A DNA stretch of 64,000 nucleotides, taken from the NCBI RefSeq assembly GCF_041276405.1, contig NZ_JBGGGT010000002.1, forward strand, positions 1,463,001-1,527,000. The letters are read 5' to 3'. The notes beneath the pieces were generated by a model, which ran no database searches, was not told the origin of the DNA, and saw nothing but the letters and a program-made list of their open reading frames with translations. Source of the stretch: Microvirga sp. TS319. Its GTDB lineage: Bacteria > Pseudomonadota > Alphaproteobacteria > Rhizobiales > Beijerinckiaceae. Shown piece after piece: positions 18,044 through 27,705 of the stretch (position 1 is its first letter; each line of letters opens with the position of its first letter). The position numbers were made by a program, and so were the translations under genes.

Positions 18044-18446
18044 GATGAACTCTCAAGCCTTGTGGGGGGCCTTTGACGGGCCAGTTCTGTGTTGGTTGTA
18101 CCACATTGGCCGTCAAAGCCAGTTGCAAGGTTAACCGATGGTTAACAGTGCAAATCTGCTTTGCGGCATATAGGGTTCAGGAGAATCCCCGCAATCCGCA
18201 GGGGAAGGTCGAAGGAGCCCTCAAACACCCAAATGTGGCCTGCGCGGGGCATTCTAAGAATTATTCCTCGGAGAATCGACCCCCTTGTGCCTCTTGCGCG
18301 GCCTCTTGATGCCGCCTTAGAGGACAATCAATAAATTCCGTGTAGGACGCTTCGAGGATCGGGCGCCGGGCCAGGCTCTCTCACCCGCTGCCGCTCACGC
18401 CGGCGTTCCTGGGCGCATCCGCCCTCCTGAGGGATAGTGAAGATAT
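18044..18446. promoter_or_regulatory. Divergent promoter region between the FliO-like gene and cckA
   Basis: A 403-bp gap without a gene. It holds a CtrA site at 18131-18145 and runs of G/C-rich sequence near cckA. Promoter elements for both genes must be here; I cannot place their -10 and -35 with confidence. Confidence 0.5.
18131..18146 (+). promoter_or_regulatory. CtrA binding site, full TTAA-N7-TTAAC match
   Basis: TTAA (18131-18134), seven bases, TTAAC (18142-18146) is an exact match to the CtrA consensus. It is 88 bp upstream of the FliO-like start and about 300 bp upstream of cckA. CckA phosphorylates CtrA through ChpT in Caulobacter, so the site would place the locus under the regulator its own product activates. 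Confidence 0.65.
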
Positions 18447-20978
18447 ATGGCACAGCGAGGCGACATGCCGAAGGGCGCGACCATCGACCGTTCTGACCGT
18501 CCCGGCCATTTCGGATGGGTCCTGCTGCTGGCTGCCGTTCTGGCCGGTGCCGTCCTGGGCCTGCGCTTCCTCGGCAGCGAGCAGGCGCAGCCGCTGATCC
18601 TGGGCCTCCTGGCCTTCTTCGCCATGGCCGGCGTGTTCTTCCTCTTCGCTCTTGCCATCGGCGTCGTCAGGCTTGCGGGCCAGACCGTGCGCAACGACAT
18701 CACCAAGGTCATGGCCGACACGGCCGGCGAGGGCCTGGCCGTGATCGATGACGACGGGCGGATCGTGTATGCAAATTCGGCCTATCTCGCCTTTTCGGGC
18801 TCCGACGAGGCGGAGGTGCGGCCGGTCGAGCGCCTGTTCATGGGGGCTCCGGAGGTCTCGGAGGCCATCTACCGCCTTGCCCAGGCGGGGCGCGAGCGCC
18901 GGACCGGGATCGAGGAGATCCGCCTGTCGCCGTCCCTCGACGGAACGCGGGAATTCGGCTGGTATCGGGTCAGCGTGCGGCCCGTGCCGCGCTCCGGCAG
19001 CCGGAACGCCACCTTATGGACCGTCGCCGACATCACCCACGAGCGGGAACGGCAGGAAAACGTTTTCCAGGAACTCCAGCACGCGATCGATTATCTCGAC
19101 CATGCGCCCGCGGGCTTCCTGTCGATGGATCCCAAGGGCGCGATCCTCTACCTCAACGCCACGCTGGCGAGCTGGCTCGACTACGACCTCGCCCAGGTCG
19201 GCTCCGGCGGCCTGAGCCTCGGCGATATCGTGCCGCGCAACGTGGCGGCGATGATGGCGTCGCTCGCCGGGGATCCGGGAACCGTGCGGACGGAGACCTT
19301 CGATCTCGATCTGCGCCGCCGCAACGGCCAGTTCCTGCCCGTGCGCCTCTATCACCGCATCGCCTTCGGGATGGACGGACGGATGGGCGCATCCCGCACC
19401 CTCGTCATCAACCGTTCGCCCGGCGTGGAGGTGGACGAGGGCCAGCGCGCGGCCGAGGTGCGGTTCGTCCGCTTCTTCAACAACACGCCGATCGCGATCG
19501 CGACCGTGAACCGCGCCGGCCGCATCGTTCACGCCAACGCGCCCTTCTCGAAGCTCTTCGGCATCCTGCCGCGGATCGGCGACAATGCGGGCGAGGGGCC
19601 CTCCCTCTTCGAGAGCTTCCGCGACAGCGGCCCCCTCGATGCCGCTCTCAGGGCGGTGGCGGAGAACCGGGGCGACATCGCCCCCCTCGAACTCCAGACG
19701 GCGGGCGAGAACGGCAGCTCCGTGCGGGTCTGGGTCACGCCCGCGGGGGATTCTGGCCCGGACGGAGAGGCGGCGATCCTTTATGCCCTCGACACCACGG
19801 ATTTCCGGAAAGTGGAGGAGCAGCTCGCCCAATCGCAGAAGATGAACGCCGTCGGCCAGCTCGCGGGCGGCGTGGCGCACGACTTCAACAACGTGCTCCA
19901 GGCCATCATCGGCTACAGCGACCTGCTGCTCGCCAATCACCGGCCCACCGATCCGTCCTTCCAGGACATCATGCAGATCAAGCAGAACGCGAACCGGGCC
20001 GCGAGCCTGGTGCGCCAGCTGCTCGCCTTCTCCCGTCGGCAGACCCTGCGCCCCGAGGTGCTCAACCTCAGCGACCGGCTCTACGATCTTTCCATGCTCC
20101 TCAAGCGCCTCCTGGGCGAGCGCGTCGAGTTGGATCTCAGCCACGGCCGCGACCTGTGGTTCGTGAAGGCGGACGTGAACCAGTTCGAGCAGGTGGTGGT
20201 GAACCTGGCGGTCAATGCCCGCGACGCCATGCCGGACGGCGGCAAGCTCGCCATCCGCACCGCCAATGTCTCGGCGCAGGACGCCGCGCGCCTCGACGTG
20301 AGCGGCATGCCGCCCGCCGATTACGTGCTGATCGAGGTGTCCGATACCGGCATCGGCATGACGCCCGAGGTGGTCGACAAGATCTTCGAGCCCTTCTTCA
20401 CCACCAAGGAAGTCGGGAAGGGAACGGGTCTCGGCCTGTCCACCGTGTTCGGGATCGTCAAGCAGTCGGGCGGCTATATCGACGTGGATTCGAAGCCCGG
20501 GCAGGGCACGACCTTCCGCATCTACCTGCCGCGCCACGTGGCGCAGGCGCAGGAGGCGCCCGAGGAGGTCAAGGCCGACGCCCCCAAGAAGCCCGCCGCC
20601 GACATGACGGGGCAGGGCACCATCCTTCTCGTGGAGGACGAGGACCCGGTCCGCGCCGTGAATGCCCGGGCGCTCTCGGCGCGCGGCTACACGGTGCTGG
20701 AGGCGGCCTCGGGCGTCGAGGCCCTGGAGATCATCCAGGAGCGAGGCGCCCCGGTCGATCTCGTGGTCTCCGACGTGGTCATGCCCGAAATGGACGGGCC
20801 CACCCTGCTGGGCGAACTGCGCAAGCTCTATCCCGATCTCAAGGTGATTTTCGTGTCCGGTTATGCGGAGGAAGCCTTCCGCAAGAACCTCCCCGAGGGC
20901 GAGGATTTCAACTTCCTGCCCAAGCCCTTCAGCCTGCGCCAGCTGGTCGAGACCGTGAAGCAGGCAATCGGGCGGTAA
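18447..20978 (+). CDS. cckA: Cell-cycle hybrid histidine kinase CckA
   Basis: An 843-residue hybrid kinase. Two TM helices (about 14-34 and 50-75) precede PAS-type domains (about 85-450). The HisKA phosphoacceptor His478 is in [13 protein letters not shown], HATPase motifs include [18 protein letters not shown] and GKGTGLGLS, and the receiver domain (about 730-843) has Asp776 in [13 protein letters not shown]. This is the CckA architecture. In Caulobacter it feeds phosphate through ChpT to CtrA and CpdR. It is divergent from the FliO-like gene. Confidence 0.93.
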   Translation: MAQRGDMPKGATIDRSDRPGHFGWVLLLAAVLAGAVLGLRFLGSEQAQPLILGLLAFFAMAGVFFLFALAIGVVRLAGQTVRNDITKVMADTAGEGLAVIDDDGRIVYANSAYLAFSGSDEAEVRPVERLFMGAPEVSEAIYRLAQAGRERRTGIEEIRLSPSLDGTREFGWYRVSVRPVPRSGSRNATLWTVADITHERERQENVFQELQHAIDYLDHAPAGFLSMDPKGAILYLNATLASWLDYDLAQVGSGGLSLGDIVPRNVAAMMASLAGDPGTVRTETFDLDLRRRNGQFLPVRLYHRIAFGMDGRMGASRTLVINRSPGVEVDEGQRAAEVRFVRFFNNTPIAIATVNRAGRIVHANAPFSKLFGILPRIGDNAGEGPSLFESFRDSGPLDAALRAVAENRGDIAPLELQTAGENGSSVRVWVTPAGDSGPDGEAAILYALDTTDFRKVEEQLAQSQKMNAVGQLAGGVAHDFNNVLQAIIGYSDLLLANHRPTDPSFQDIMQIKQNANRAASLVRQLLAFSRRQTLRPEVLNLSDRLYDLSMLLKRLLGERVELDLSHGRDLWFVKADVNQFEQVVVNLAVNARDAMPDGGKLAIRTANVSAQDAARLDVSGMPPADYVLIEVSDTGIGMTPEVVDKIFEPFFTTKEVGKGTGLGLSTVFGIVKQSGGYIDVDSKPGQGTTFRIYLPRHVAQAQEAPEEVKADAPKKPAADMTGQGTILLVEDEDPVRAVNARALSARGYTVLEAASGVEALEIIQERGAPVDLVVSDVVMPEMDGPTLLGELRKLYPDLKVIFVSGYAEEAFRKNLPEGEDFNFLPKPFSLRQLVETVKQAIGR

Positions 20979-20992
20979 ACACGATGGAGGGC

Positions 20993-21026
20993 CCGAAAAC
21001 CTTGGCTCGCGTGCCAGGGTTTTCGG
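20993..21026. terminator. Bidirectional terminator-like hairpin between cckA and an RTX gene
   Basis: Two 14-nt arms (20993-21006 and 21013-21026) pair fully with one G-T wobble around a 6-nt loop. It begins 15 bp after the cckA stop, between convergent genes, and has A/T runs inside the stem on both sides. Confidence 0.75.
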
Positions 21027-21047
21027 CTGAGCCCGGCGTGCCGGGTC

Positions 21048-24000
21048 TCAGATTACGTAGAAATCCTTGTAAGACAGCTTGAGGCCCCGGGCGAGCTGGG
21101 CAATCTCGATCGCCGCCTTGGATCCTGAACCGTCAGCATCGTAGGACAGTACGCCGGTCTTGTCGTTGTAGATCAGGTAGTCGTCCTTGCCCTTCGCTGC
21201 CGTGCCGGTCACGAAGAAGGCCTTGTTCAGCTGCTGGGGCCTCGCCTCGCTTCCCTTCGCGCCGAGCTTTTTGAAGATCGCGTTGTCGAGCCAGAACGTA
21301 TCGTCGGCCGGGTTGAAGTCCTTGATTGCATCGAAGTTCACCCTCCGGTCCGTCGTCGACGTCCCGAGCCTGGTGTCGAAGACGAATATGTCCTTGCCTG
21401 CCCCACCGTAGAGTGTGTCGTTTCCGGAGCCGCCGACGAGCGTATCGTTTCCGCCTTGGCCCTTGAACAGGTCTCGGCCGGCCCCGCCCTTGAAACGGTC
21501 GTTGCTCGCCGAGCCCACGAGCCGCTCGGCGGCGATGTCGGCCACGTCGATCACGAGATTCTGAAGGAAGGTGTGGCCCGCGACCGTCGCCTTGACCGTG
21601 AGCGTGTGGGTCGCGGCCTGCTCGTGATCGAGCAGATAGGGATTGGTGACCGCCACATAGGTCTTGCCGTCCTTCTGGATCAGCCCGAAGCGCCCGCCCG
21701 CGTTGTTGGCCAGCTCATAGGTGAAGGCATGGCCTTGCGAGTCCTGATCGGTCAGGAAGCCCACGAGAGTGCCTGTCCCGGCCGTGGAATCGTAGGGTGC
21801 CGCATATTCGTTGACGGTAGAGGCGCTCAACGTCGCCTTGGCCGCAATCGCATGGACCTGGAGCGTCACCGGGCCGGAGGAGCTCGAGGCATCCTGCACA
21901 CGGATGGTGAAATCGGTCGTCCGGACCGATCCCGCGGCGGCGCCGGGCGAGTCGGTCGCGTCGAAATGGAGGGTGTCCATCATGACTTCCAACGCGGCAG
22001 CCTTGCCGGTGAAGGTATAGGTTACGATGCCGGCATCGACGGTGCGATCCGTGGCCAGGATCCCGGCAGGAAGCACGATATCGCCATCCTCCAGGCGGAA
22101 GGAGAGCTGAAGCGTCAGGACGTCGTTTTCGGCATCGGTCACGATCAGGCCCCTGAACGCCCGCGCGAGCTCACCGGAATCGAGCGTGATCGTGTCGGCT
22201 TCCGCCGCGGGCACGCTCACGGCGGGGCCGCTATTGCCGACCACGTGAGTGACCACATTGACGCTGGAGTTCGTCACCGCGGGGTGAGAGGGATCCTTGA
22301 TGCCGATGACGAAATTCGTCGTGAAATCGGAAGCGCCGGCGGCCTGATCCGTGGGATCGAAACGCAGCGCGCGCAGCGTGGCGTTCAGCTCCTCCGCCGA
22401 TCCCGTGAAGGTGTAGGTCCGGGTTCCGGCGAGATCCTCGAAGGCGAGCGGGGCGGACCCGAGCGCGAGCGTCCCGTCGTCCTGATCGAACGCGATGATC
22501 AGGGTCAGCTCGGTGTCGTCGCCATCCGCGACGGTCACGCCCCGAAAGGCGTCGACGACTAGGCCCTTGTCGAGGGCGTGCGTCGTCGCCGTGCCGGGAG
22601 CGACGGCAATCGTCGGAGATGAGTCCTCGACGACGGTGAGCGTGAACTCCTGCCATTTGCTCAGGCCGCCGGCATCGGTGGCCTTGACCCAGACCGTGAC
22701 CTGACCCGACAGGCCCGCCAGCGCGGCGGGATTGCCGACCACGAGCTTGCCGCCCGTGCCGATCTTGAACGGTCCGTTCGCGGGGAGTTCGGTATCGCTG
22801 TTCTGCCCGGTGACGAGCCTGTAGGTGAAGGCCGTATCGCCATCCGGATCGAGCGTGCGCAAGGTGCCGATCTCGAAATCGGCAGCCGCTGTCTGGCCGA
22901 CGGTGGCGCCCGTCGCGCCCGGCGTCCCGAAATCGATGCTGAGCGGCGCTTCGTTGACGTTCGTGACGGTGAGCGCGAGCTTCTTGACGAAGGAGGCGCC
23001 AGCCCCGTCGGTGGTCTTGACCCAGACCTCCTGCACTCCGACCTGGGCATCGTCGAGCCCGGCGCGCAGAAGGATCTTGTCCGCATCCGCCCCCGAGCCG
23101 ATCTCGAACAGGGGATGACCGGCCGGGAGGGCATCGCCGGCCGCGTTCGCGACGATCTCGTAGGTATGGGTGTCGTCGGCATTGCCGTCCGTGGTCGCAA
23201 GGGAGGCCACGGCGATCCCGACCTGCGCGTCCTCGGTGACCGCGCCGCCCGCCGCGATGATGATGTCGGTGGGCGCCTCGTTGAATGCGAAATGCTGCGA
23301 GAAGACGCCCGTTCGGTCGCTGTCGCTTTCGCCCCAGGCGACGATCCAGCTTCCATCGGCGAGCACGGTCACTTGGGGTGATAGTGGCCGAACTCCGGTC
23401 GTATTGACCTTCATCCGCTCTCCGTTCGCCGTGCCGTCCGCATGATAGACCTGCTGCAGGAGCACGTCATTCCCTTCGGAATCGACGTCCTTCCAGACGA
23501 CCACCCAGCCTCCGCCGTGGAGCGCCGCGACAACCGGGAAAATTCCCAGGGTGGTCTCGGATTCGAACGTGTCGATCAGGACTGCATCTCCGAGCTTTTG
23601 CCCATTTGTGCCATAAACTTGCTGGTAGGCAGCGGCATGCGTTGAATCGTCATCGGACTGCCACGTCACCACCCAACCGCCGCTTTCAAGCGCGGCCATG
23701 CCGGAGAGAACCAGAAACTCATCGTTCAAAGGAACGGCCACCAGGGTCTCGCCGCCGAGCTTTTGTCCATTCGCATCGTAGACCTGCTGAAAGACACCCT
23801 CGGGTGCGGTATTTTCGGGCTGAGTGCCATTTCCCTGCCAAGCGACCACCCACCCGCCATTCGCCAACGGGATCACGAATGAGCCGGTTTGGCGTCCGTC
23901 GATCGTGGTGTTGACCCGAGTCTCGCCGCCGACCCTCTGCCCGTTCACATCATAGACCTGCTGGAAGACACCCTGTGTGTCCTCGTTTCCCGGCTGGGTG

Positions 24001-24464
24001 CCTACGCCCTGCCAGGTGACGACCCAGCGACCCCCTGCAAGGGTGGTCACCGCAGGAGAATTTACGTCGCCAGTTCCCGACGTGTTGACGCGGGTTTCGT
24101 CTCCGTGGCGTGTTCCGTCGGCATGATATCGCTGCTGATGAATGGACTGCGAGGTATCGGTCTCGCGTGATACCCAAGCCACGATCCAACCGCCGTCCGG
24201 AAGCATGGCGATGCTCGGGAAGAATTGCTCGTTTGCAAGGGTCGTATTGACCAGGGTTTCGCCACCGACCCTGCTTCCGCCCGCGTCATAGGCCTGCTGG
24301 AAGACGCCAGCACCGTCGACGTTGTCCGCCTGGGTTCCGGATCCCCACCAGGAGACGACCCAGCCCCCATTCGCGAGGGCGGTGAGGCTCGGCCCCATCT
24401 GCTCGCCGGAGGTCGTGGTGTTGACGAGAGTTTGCGAACCGACCTTGACGACGGAGTTAGGCAT
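21048..24464 (-). CDS. Large RTX protein with N-terminal repeats and cadherin-like domains
   Basis: A 1138-residue secreted protein. Residues 1-400 hold about seven repeats of some 50-55 residues with the pattern GGWVVxWxGxGT, then VFQQVYDANGQ and GGETLVNTT. About 400-960 are cadherin/Ig-like blocks (NEAPTDI, VTNVNEAPLSI, TVVEDSSPTI). RTX nonapeptides follow (GGAGRDLFKGQGGNDTLVGG), then the C-terminal secretion-type domain ending DFYVI. The ATG at 24464 is preferred over an upstream TTG, with GAGG 8 nt before it. It is probably a calcium-stabilised surface adhesin or matrix protein. Confidence 0.87.
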   Translation of the reverse strand: MPNSVVKVGSQTLVNTTTSGEQMGPSLTALANGGWVVSWWGSGTQADNVDGAGVFQQAYDAGGSRVGGETLVNTTLANEQFFPSIAMLPDGGWIVAWVSRETDTSQSIHQQRYHADGTRHGDETRVNTSGTGDVNSPAVTTLAGGRWVVTWQGVGTQPGNEDTQGVFQQVYDVNGQRVGGETRVNTTIDGRQTGSFVIPLANGGWVVAWQGNGTQPENTAPEGVFQQVYDANGQKLGGETLVAVPLNDEFLVLSGMAALESGGWVVTWQSDDDSTHAAAYQQVYGTNGQKLGDAVLIDTFESETTLGIFPVVAALHGGGWVVVWKDVDSEGNDVLLQQVYHADGTANGERMKVNTTGVRPLSPQVTVLADGSWIVAWGESDSDRTGVFSQHFAFNEAPTDIIIAAGGAVTEDAQVGIAVASLATTDGNADDTHTYEIVANAAGDALPAGHPLFEIGSGADADKILLRAGLDDAQVGVQEVWVKTTDGAGASFVKKLALTVTNVNEAPLSIDFGTPGATGATVGQTAAADFEIGTLRTLDPDGDTAFTYRLVTGQNSDTELPANGPFKIGTGGKLVVGNPAALAGLSGQVTVWVKATDAGGLSKWQEFTLTVVEDSSPTIAVAPGTATTHALDKGLVVDAFRGVTVADGDDTELTLIIAFDQDDGTLALGSAPLAFEDLAGTRTYTFTGSAEELNATLRALRFDPTDQAAGASDFTTNFVIGIKDPSHPAVTNSSVNVVTHVVGNSGPAVSVPAAEADTITLDSGELARAFRGLIVTDAENDVLTLQLSFRLEDGDIVLPAGILATDRTVDAGIVTYTFTGKAAALEVMMDTLHFDATDSPGAAAGSVRTTDFTIRVQDASSSSGPVTLQVHAIAAKATLSASTVNEYAAPYDSTAGTGTLVGFLTDQDSQGHAFTYELANNAGGRFGLIQKDGKTYVAVTNPYLLDHEQAATHTLTVKATVAGHTFLQNLVIDVADIAAERLVGSASNDRFKGGAGRDLFKGQGGNDTLVGGSGNDTLYGGAGKDIFVFDTRLGTSTTDRRVNFDAIKDFNPADDTFWLDNAIFKKLGAKGSEARPQQLNKAFFVTGTAAKGKDDYLIYNDKTGVLSYDADGSGSKAAIEIAQLARGLKLSYKDFYVI

Positions 24465-24802
24465 GGAGAACCTCAAAATGAAATGTTATTTCGTATCGAA
24501 CTAGACCATTCAGCCATCCTTTGGCAATGCCGACTGCGGGAACACGGCTTCCATCGCATCAACCTTCGGTGGAGCGTCCGGCGGACCGACGGGTGGACAC
24601 GGAAGAGTGCCTTGCCACGGCCTGGCTCCCGGCTCTCGTCCTGTGGGTGAAAGGGGCCCAGACGGTGCTGCGAATGACCTTTCCGAACGGGCAATTCATG
24701 CGGCTTCGGCGGGTCGGGAAGTCATTGAATAGAAAGGGGTTATGGCATCGCGTCGGGCGGGTCGTCGGTATCCTGGACGTCGGGACCATAAACTTGCGGA
24801 GA
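24465..24802. other. Gene-free region between the RTX gene and the recA promoter
   Basis: No ORF here has family-like sequence on either strand. It must contain the RTX promoter on the minus strand. I see no repeat element. Confidence 0.4.
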
Positions 24803-24817
24803 GAACAAAAAAAGAAC
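24803..24817 (+). promoter_or_regulatory. SOS box (LexA operator) of recA
   Basis: GAAC (24803-24806), seven A residues, GAAC (24814-24817) matches the alphaproteobacterial LexA operator GAAC-N7-GAAC exactly. It lies 89 bp before the recA ATG and overlaps the upstream edge of a plausible promoter. A third GAAC at 24828 is out of phase. Confidence 0.85.
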
Positions 24818-24845
24818 TTGTACGAGAGAACAAAGTGAGTACATA
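24818..24845 (+). promoter_or_regulatory. Putative recA promoter
   Basis: TTGTAC (24818-24823) and TACATA (24840-24845) lie 16 bp apart and resemble sigma-70 -35 and -10 boxes. The LexA box ends at the base before the -35, which suits repression. Confidence 0.5.
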
Positions 24846-24905
24846 TATTCCCTCAACACCGCGTTGAGATTCACTCCTCCTCCTGCCATAAGAAGGTGTC
24901 TGATC

Positions 24906-25997
<1,092 letters not shown>

Positions 25998-26000
<3 letters not shown>

Positions 26001-26101
26001 AGCATCGTGCGAAGAAGCGGGAACCGGTTCTTCGCGAAAAACGATGCTTCATCAAAGAGATGGAGCAAGCATTCCGATCCCGTCAGAATGCTTGCTCTAA
26101 A
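25998..26101. repeat. Palindromic repeat behind recA
   Basis: It starts TAGAGCATCGTGCG and includes an A/B hybrid hairpin (cgtgcgaagaa/ttcttcgcg) and a second hairpin with arms gagcaagcattc/gaatgcttgctc at about 26063-26098. The recA stop codon is its first triplet. Confidence 0.8.
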
Positions 26102-26182
26102 GAGGTTTTGCTCTCCTTCAAGGGCAAAGAACAGGCCGTCGCGAGAGATCGCGGCGGTCTTTTCGGTTGCTTTCCTCGAGGC

Positions 26183-26299
26183 GAGCGCATCGTGCGAAAA
26201 AGTGGACCTGGTTTTTCGCAGCAAGCGATGCGCTCCTCTAGGAGGGAGCATCGCATGGAATCCCAAAAGTGGATTCCACTTTTGGGTCTGATGCTCTAG
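26183..26299. repeat. Palindromic repeat, B+A modules
   Basis: A B module (gcgcatcgtgcgaaaaagtgg to gcgatgcgctc) is followed by an A module (gagcatcgcatgg...atgctctag) whose inner arms cccaaaagtgga/tccacttttggg are perfect. It ends in CTAG. Confidence 0.85.
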
Positions 26300-26353
26300 G
26301 GGCGGCGAAAGGGCCTGCGTGGAAGCCGAAAGGCTGCCAGCGCAGCGTGTTGC

Positions 26354-26511
26354 CTAGCGCATCGTGCGGACCCAGCGGCCGCGCAGCGAAAAGTGGACCC
26401 GGATCTTACGAACGTGGCCCTTCGGGTCCTCACAAACGATGCGCTCATCTAAGGAGGGAGCATCGAATTCGATCCCAAAAGTGGAGTCCACTCTTCACGT
26501 CCGATGCTCTA
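26354..26511. repeat. Palindromic repeat, B+A modules with an insertion
   Basis: The order is as in the copy just upstream, but the B module carries extra sequence around agcggccgcgcagc and gtggcccttcgggtcc. It ends gatgctcta 20 bp before the stop of the small RTX gene. Confidence 0.8.
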
Positions 26512-26530
26512 ACAGCCTCCTCCAGGCGGT

Positions 26531-27469
26531 TCAGATGATCAGGAAGTCGCTACGATTGACGTCGTCAGGGCTGCCCGCGAGGGTGGCGAAATGCACTTTT
26601 GGGGCTGGGCCCGTGCCGTCCCGGTCGTAGTAGAGCGCGCCAGTGACCTTGTCGTAGATGATGCGGTCGCTCGCATCCATAGCAGCCGTCCCGATCCGGA
26701 AGGCGGCGGCCGTGAGAGGGCCTTCGGTCAATCCCTTGAAGAATTCATTTTCGAGGGCGATGCGGTCGTCCTTGTGGCTGAAGTCGAGGATCGTGTCGCG
26801 GTTGGCACTCGCCGGCTTCGTGTCGAACACGAAGGTGTCGTTGCCTGGCCCACCCGTCATCTGGTCGAGGCCAAGCCCGCCGTACAGCAGGTCGTTTCCG
26901 CTCCCGCCAAAGAGCCTGTCATTGCCGGCCCCGCCGTTGAGCAGGTCGTTCCCGGCTTTGGCGTCGAGGGTGTCGTTGCCGCCCAGGCCGAAGAGCTGAT
27001 CCTTGTACCCACTGGCCGTCATCCGGTCGTTTCCGGCCGCTCCGATGATGTTGAGTTGCGTCCCGTTCGTGTCACGAACGGCTCCCCGAAGCAGAGTATC
27101 GGGTGTCAGCGCGAGGAGCCCCGGGATCGCGACGCCGCCCTGCGGGCCCGTTTGACTGCCCAGGGCAATCGTCAAGTGCGCAAGCTGTTCTTGTCTGTTG
27201 GCGTCACTTCCCACACGGTACAGTTCGGCAGATGCGATCATGCCGCTCACGCCGAAAATCCCATTGAAGTCCAGCCCGGTTCCGGTGGTGGCGATTTCAT
27301 ACCGGGGATCCGACGAGACACCACTGTCGTTCACGATCCGGAAATAGCTTCTGCCCGTCGTCGTCCCGCCGAGCCCGCTCCCATCCCAGGAAACAGGGAG
27401 GCTCCCGGAGAAGAACAGATCGGTATTGAAACCTCTTGAAGTGTCGATGGTGAGGGTGAAGACGGCCAT
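26531..27469 (-). CDS. Small RTX-type calcium-binding protein
   Basis: A 312-residue protein. Residues 1-120 form a beta-rich domain I do not recognise (MAVFTLTIDTSRGFNTDLFF). RTX nonapeptides occupy about 155-225 (LFGLGGNDTLDAKAGNDLL, GGSGNDLLYGG), then the shared C-terminal region (TFVFDTKP, ILDFSHKDDRI, LYYDRDGTG) ends in RSDFLII. The start is ATG 27469, with GGAGGA upstream. It has no signal peptide and is presumably a type I secretion substrate. Confidence 0.87.
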   Translation of the reverse strand: MAVFTLTIDTSRGFNTDLFFSGSLPVSWDGSGLGGTTTGRSYFRIVNDSGVSSDPRYEIATTGTGLDFNGIFGVSGMIASAELYRVGSDANRQEQLAHLTIALGSQTGPQGGVAIPGLLALTPDTLLRGAVRDTNGTQLNIIGAAGNDRMTASGYKDQLFGLGGNDTLDAKAGNDLLNGGAGNDRLFGGSGNDLLYGGLGLDQMTGGPGNDTFVFDTKPASANRDTILDFSHKDDRIALENEFFKGLTEGPLTAAAFRIGTAAMDASDRIIYDKVTGALYYDRDGTGPAPKVHFATLAGSPDDVNRSDFLII

Positions 27470-27705
27470 GGCTCGGTCCTCCGGGTGCCCGATGCACCAG
27501 ATACCCCCATGTGCCCGTGGCCACGATATCATCCTTTTATCCTGGCAGCTCGTCAAACTTGGCTGCTACCATCCCGGGATTGGGCAGAGGGACTCCAGGA
27601 TAGACGACACGCCGCCTCGACAGGGCGTCTGCGGGCGGCTAAAACCGCCATCGAAATCATGTCTTTCCGGGCCCGAAAAGCCCCTGCATCCGAGTTTGAG
27701 AACCC

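Noticed and set aside
19014..20537. Long minus-strand ORF opposite cckA
   Set aside because: cckA has all kinase and receiver motifs; the opposite frame is a codon-bias shadow.
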